Source of the DNA: Lepidodermella squamata
Taxonomy: Eukaryota; Gastrotricha
Direction: 5' to 3'
Assembly: GCA_047495785.1 (NCBI GenBank)
Contig: JBLDXI010000034.1
Coordinates: 124,001-188,000, forward strand
Length of the DNA stretch: 64,000 nucleotides
Shown here one piece after another: positions 61,901 through 64,000 of the stretch. The position numbers and the translations under genes are program-made. How positions within the stretch are numbered: the stretch's first letter is position 1; each line of letters begins with the position of its first letter. Under the pieces are notes generated by a model. That model saw nothing but the letters and a program-made list of their open reading frames with translations, did no database searches and was not told the DNA's origin.

Positions 61901-64000
61901 GGTTGCAACTCCAGATAAGCATTGCCTGGCTAGAGATTGCGGGTCGCTGAGCGATAGCCCAGTCAACGTCACATCCGGCGAGTAGCAACGAACAACAGGC
62001 TGATTTTTCGATGGAAAATTAAAATAAAAAAAATTATAATATCCGAAATACCCCAGTTTCACAATCCAGCTTGCCCGAGTACACCTTGCTGTCAACGTAC
62101 TGAGAGAAAATGAATATTTTTCGAAAAATTAAGGTGGAATTGTTGAATTCAACTCACGTTAGAAGAGCCAGTTGGACAAGAATTGAAGCAGCCGATGAAA
62201 TCGCCCTGCATGTCGTGGCATCGAACATGCGAGACACCTGCAATTAAAATTTCATAAATTTCAAAAAATTCAAAATTATTAAAAATAAATTAATTTCGAA
62301 ATTAAAATTTTAAATAATATCTGCGAAATTTGAGAACATTTTTATGAAATTACCTTGAAGACATTCAGCCAAAGTGTCCCTTTGCCCATCTTCACTAGTA
62401 ATCTGAAATTATTTTAAAAAAATTATTCCCGATTCGACAGAAATGGCGAATTCAAAATTGTCTCACCTGGCCGAGAGGGCACGATTTACCAGCGGGATGG
62501 CAGCCAATAGGCAAATTCGACTGCGAGTCAATACAGAATTGATGTCGCGCCTGAATTTAATAGAAAATTCAGTCTTCAGATTTGACCCCCGAATGATTAA
62601 TTTTACCAGGTCACGTCCAGAGAGGCATAAATCGTAATTTTCCTTGAACGTTCCCAAAAACATCGGCAAGGCAACTTTCTCCAACGAGGAAGGGCAAGTG
62701 TCCCCGGCGTAGCACGAATGGGCGCCGGTTACGTAGCTGTCGTAGCAGTGAACAACGCCCATTTCCTGCGGAATCGCCGCGGTCATGCAGTCGTCAGGAG
62801 TCAAGAAAATTCGAGGAGTAATAGCCTAGAAATTTTTCATTATTTTCGATTTTAAATTCTTTTCAATCGATGGTTATACCGTTTGCACCAGTTCCCATTT
62901 GCAAGGATAAATGGCTTTTTGACAGCCTTCAAACGCGCCACTCGAGTCGAAGCAACGACGGAACGACCCTAGAAAATATCGACAATTGTTGAAAAAATTG
63001 TAAAAAATTATTAAAAAATTTTAAGGCTCCAAATACATCAATGTAAAAGGAATTTCCAGGGTGATTCAAATATTTAGAAATTTCAAAGTTTATTAGTTGT
63101 TTATCTCTCCTAAAGAATTTCGAAATTTTTCGCAAAATTTTGAAATTTTAATTTGAGCCCTGAAAGGGTAATATCGGAGAATCAAATTTATAAACTCGAA
63201 ATAATCACCATTTTCACACGCTCCTCTCGATGGGAAAAACGAGCCATCTTTCTGAAGAATGACCTAATTTTAAAATAAAAAAATCAATAATAATTTCAAA
63301 TATTTCCACGCAGAATTTTACGATGTTATTCTCTGGGCAATTGATATTTTCCGGCACACAGAAAGCTTGCATTGAAGTCGCAACATTGTATCGATTATCG
63401 AAGCACATTTTGTAGTTGATCTATCAGTTTGAAATTTTCAGAATTTAGGTGGATTTCATTAAATCGAATTTCTTACTGCAGCGGTCGGGTCGATGCATCT
63501 AGCGTAATTCTCAGCAAATGTATCCGCATACGTATAGTTCACGATCTGGTAGAAAAAGTTGAAAACAAAATTTCAAATAATTTCTCATCAAATATAACTT
63601 ACAGATAGCGAGCCGTCGGAGCACGACTTAATGTCAGTCACGCATGACCAAGTTCCGGTAGGAGAAACACAGAACGTGACACCCTGTTGTAAACGAAACA
63701 AAAATTATTCTCAAATTAAAAGGAGAATTCACAGAAGCAAATAATAAAAATGTCAAATTTCCGATTGAAAATTCAAAAATTCGATTCTCAATAATCTTTG
63801 AAGAAAGCATTGAAATACGGTCAATTCCAGCTGTTGAAAGTTACAAATAAAAATTAACAGAATTAACTTGGATTTCAATTTTTGAAATTTTCTAGAAATT
63901 CGAACTAAAATTGGATAATTCCAGCAGAAAAATCTAACAAAAAAATAGAAAATTGCGCGAGACTTGCCCCAGAATTGCACGTTTCCTTGCTCCTCGAATA
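55957..64000 (-). CDS. Gene K: giant Cys-rich module protein, 5' end outside window (1274 aa visible)
   Basis: 44 exons from 63603-63683 down to 55957-56031 join through every phase to 3825 open bases; one more partial exon lies near 63968-64000. Verified exons include 62880-62968, 62607-62825, 61369-61599, 61106-61203, 60546-60687, 59667-59808, 59080-59210, 58681-58761, 57456-57587, 56581-56717, 56097-56189. A unit repeats about eight times: a YTYADTFAENYARC-type exon, a MCFDNRYNV..CVPENINCP exon, a short ..CENG phase-1 exon, then RRCFDSSGAFEGCQKAIYPC. The same unit occurs in genes A-G. Exon 61369-61599 inserts four CPxGxxCP motifs (CPAGYYCP, CPVGQNCP twice, CPPGHFCP). Some units have lost the first Cys (58218-58306, 60349-60440). 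The tail has no lectin domain. It is a secreted matrix- or cuticle-like protein by inference. Confidence 0.8.

Noticed and set aside
1-64000. Operons, CRISPR arrays or prokaryotic phage genes
   Set aside because: No spaced direct-repeat arrays, Shine-Dalgarno-led gene runs or phage-type genes. The spliced gene structure is eukaryotic throughout.

Overview
The window is eukaryotic and reads as invertebrate metazoan DNA. Genes are split into many short exons (mostly 40-160 bases) joined by GT-AG introns that are often only 45-70 bases long. Introns and intergenic DNA are AT-rich, and MITE-like and retrotransposon remnants sit in the larger introns. There is no bacterial operon structure and no CRISPR. 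I cannot name the phylum. Compact introns and an expanded C-type-lectin family would fit a nematode or another small-genome invertebrate.

All gene models below were spliced by hand. Exon phases were followed through every junction and the totals checked for divisibility by three. They are predictions from sequence alone.

Layout: gene A (-, 8933 to 217), truncated copy C (-, 12440 to 11499), gene B (+, 14319-16534), gene D (-, 30144 to 21900), gene E (-, 36512 to 33625) and gene F (-, 40629 to 37256) form one paralogous family. The five intact members encode 482-485 residue secreted proteins. Each has a signal peptide, two copies of an unfamiliar cysteine-rich module, and two C-type-lectin-like domains (CTLD). 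Gene B lies on the opposite strand to the others. Between B and D sit a two-domain deaminase-like gene related to CDADC1 (-, 18557 to 16940) and a laminin-G/pentraxin-like gene with a likely GPI-anchor tail (+, 20007-21362).

The same cysteine-rich module recurs in two larger genes. Gene G (-, 46982 to 41579, about 1020 aa) has four modules followed by two LamG/concanavalin-like domains. Gene K (-, runs in from beyond 64000 and ends at 55957; 1274 aa visible in 44 exons) has about eight modules plus a CPxGxxCP block and no lectin domain. Thus one locus carries a private module array joined to three different C-terminal ends (CTLD, LamG, none). This points to exon shuffling and tandem duplication within a secreted, possibly carbohydrate-binding, protein system. 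A GABA-B-like class C receptor (H), a partial chymotrypsin-fold protease-like gene (I) with Cys in the nucleophile position, and an uncharacterised 334-aa protein (J) lie between G and K.

Mobile DNA includes a Ty3/gypsy-like remnant and a hAT-like MITE in introns of A, a second hAT-like MITE, a CR1/jockey-like 3' fragment, several fold-back elements and a larger element with an exact 8-bp target duplication. The most striking case is a 1.16-kb element with inverted ends that splits lectin exon 9 of gene D. It is flanked by usable in-frame GT/AG sites, so it looks like a transposon that became an intron.
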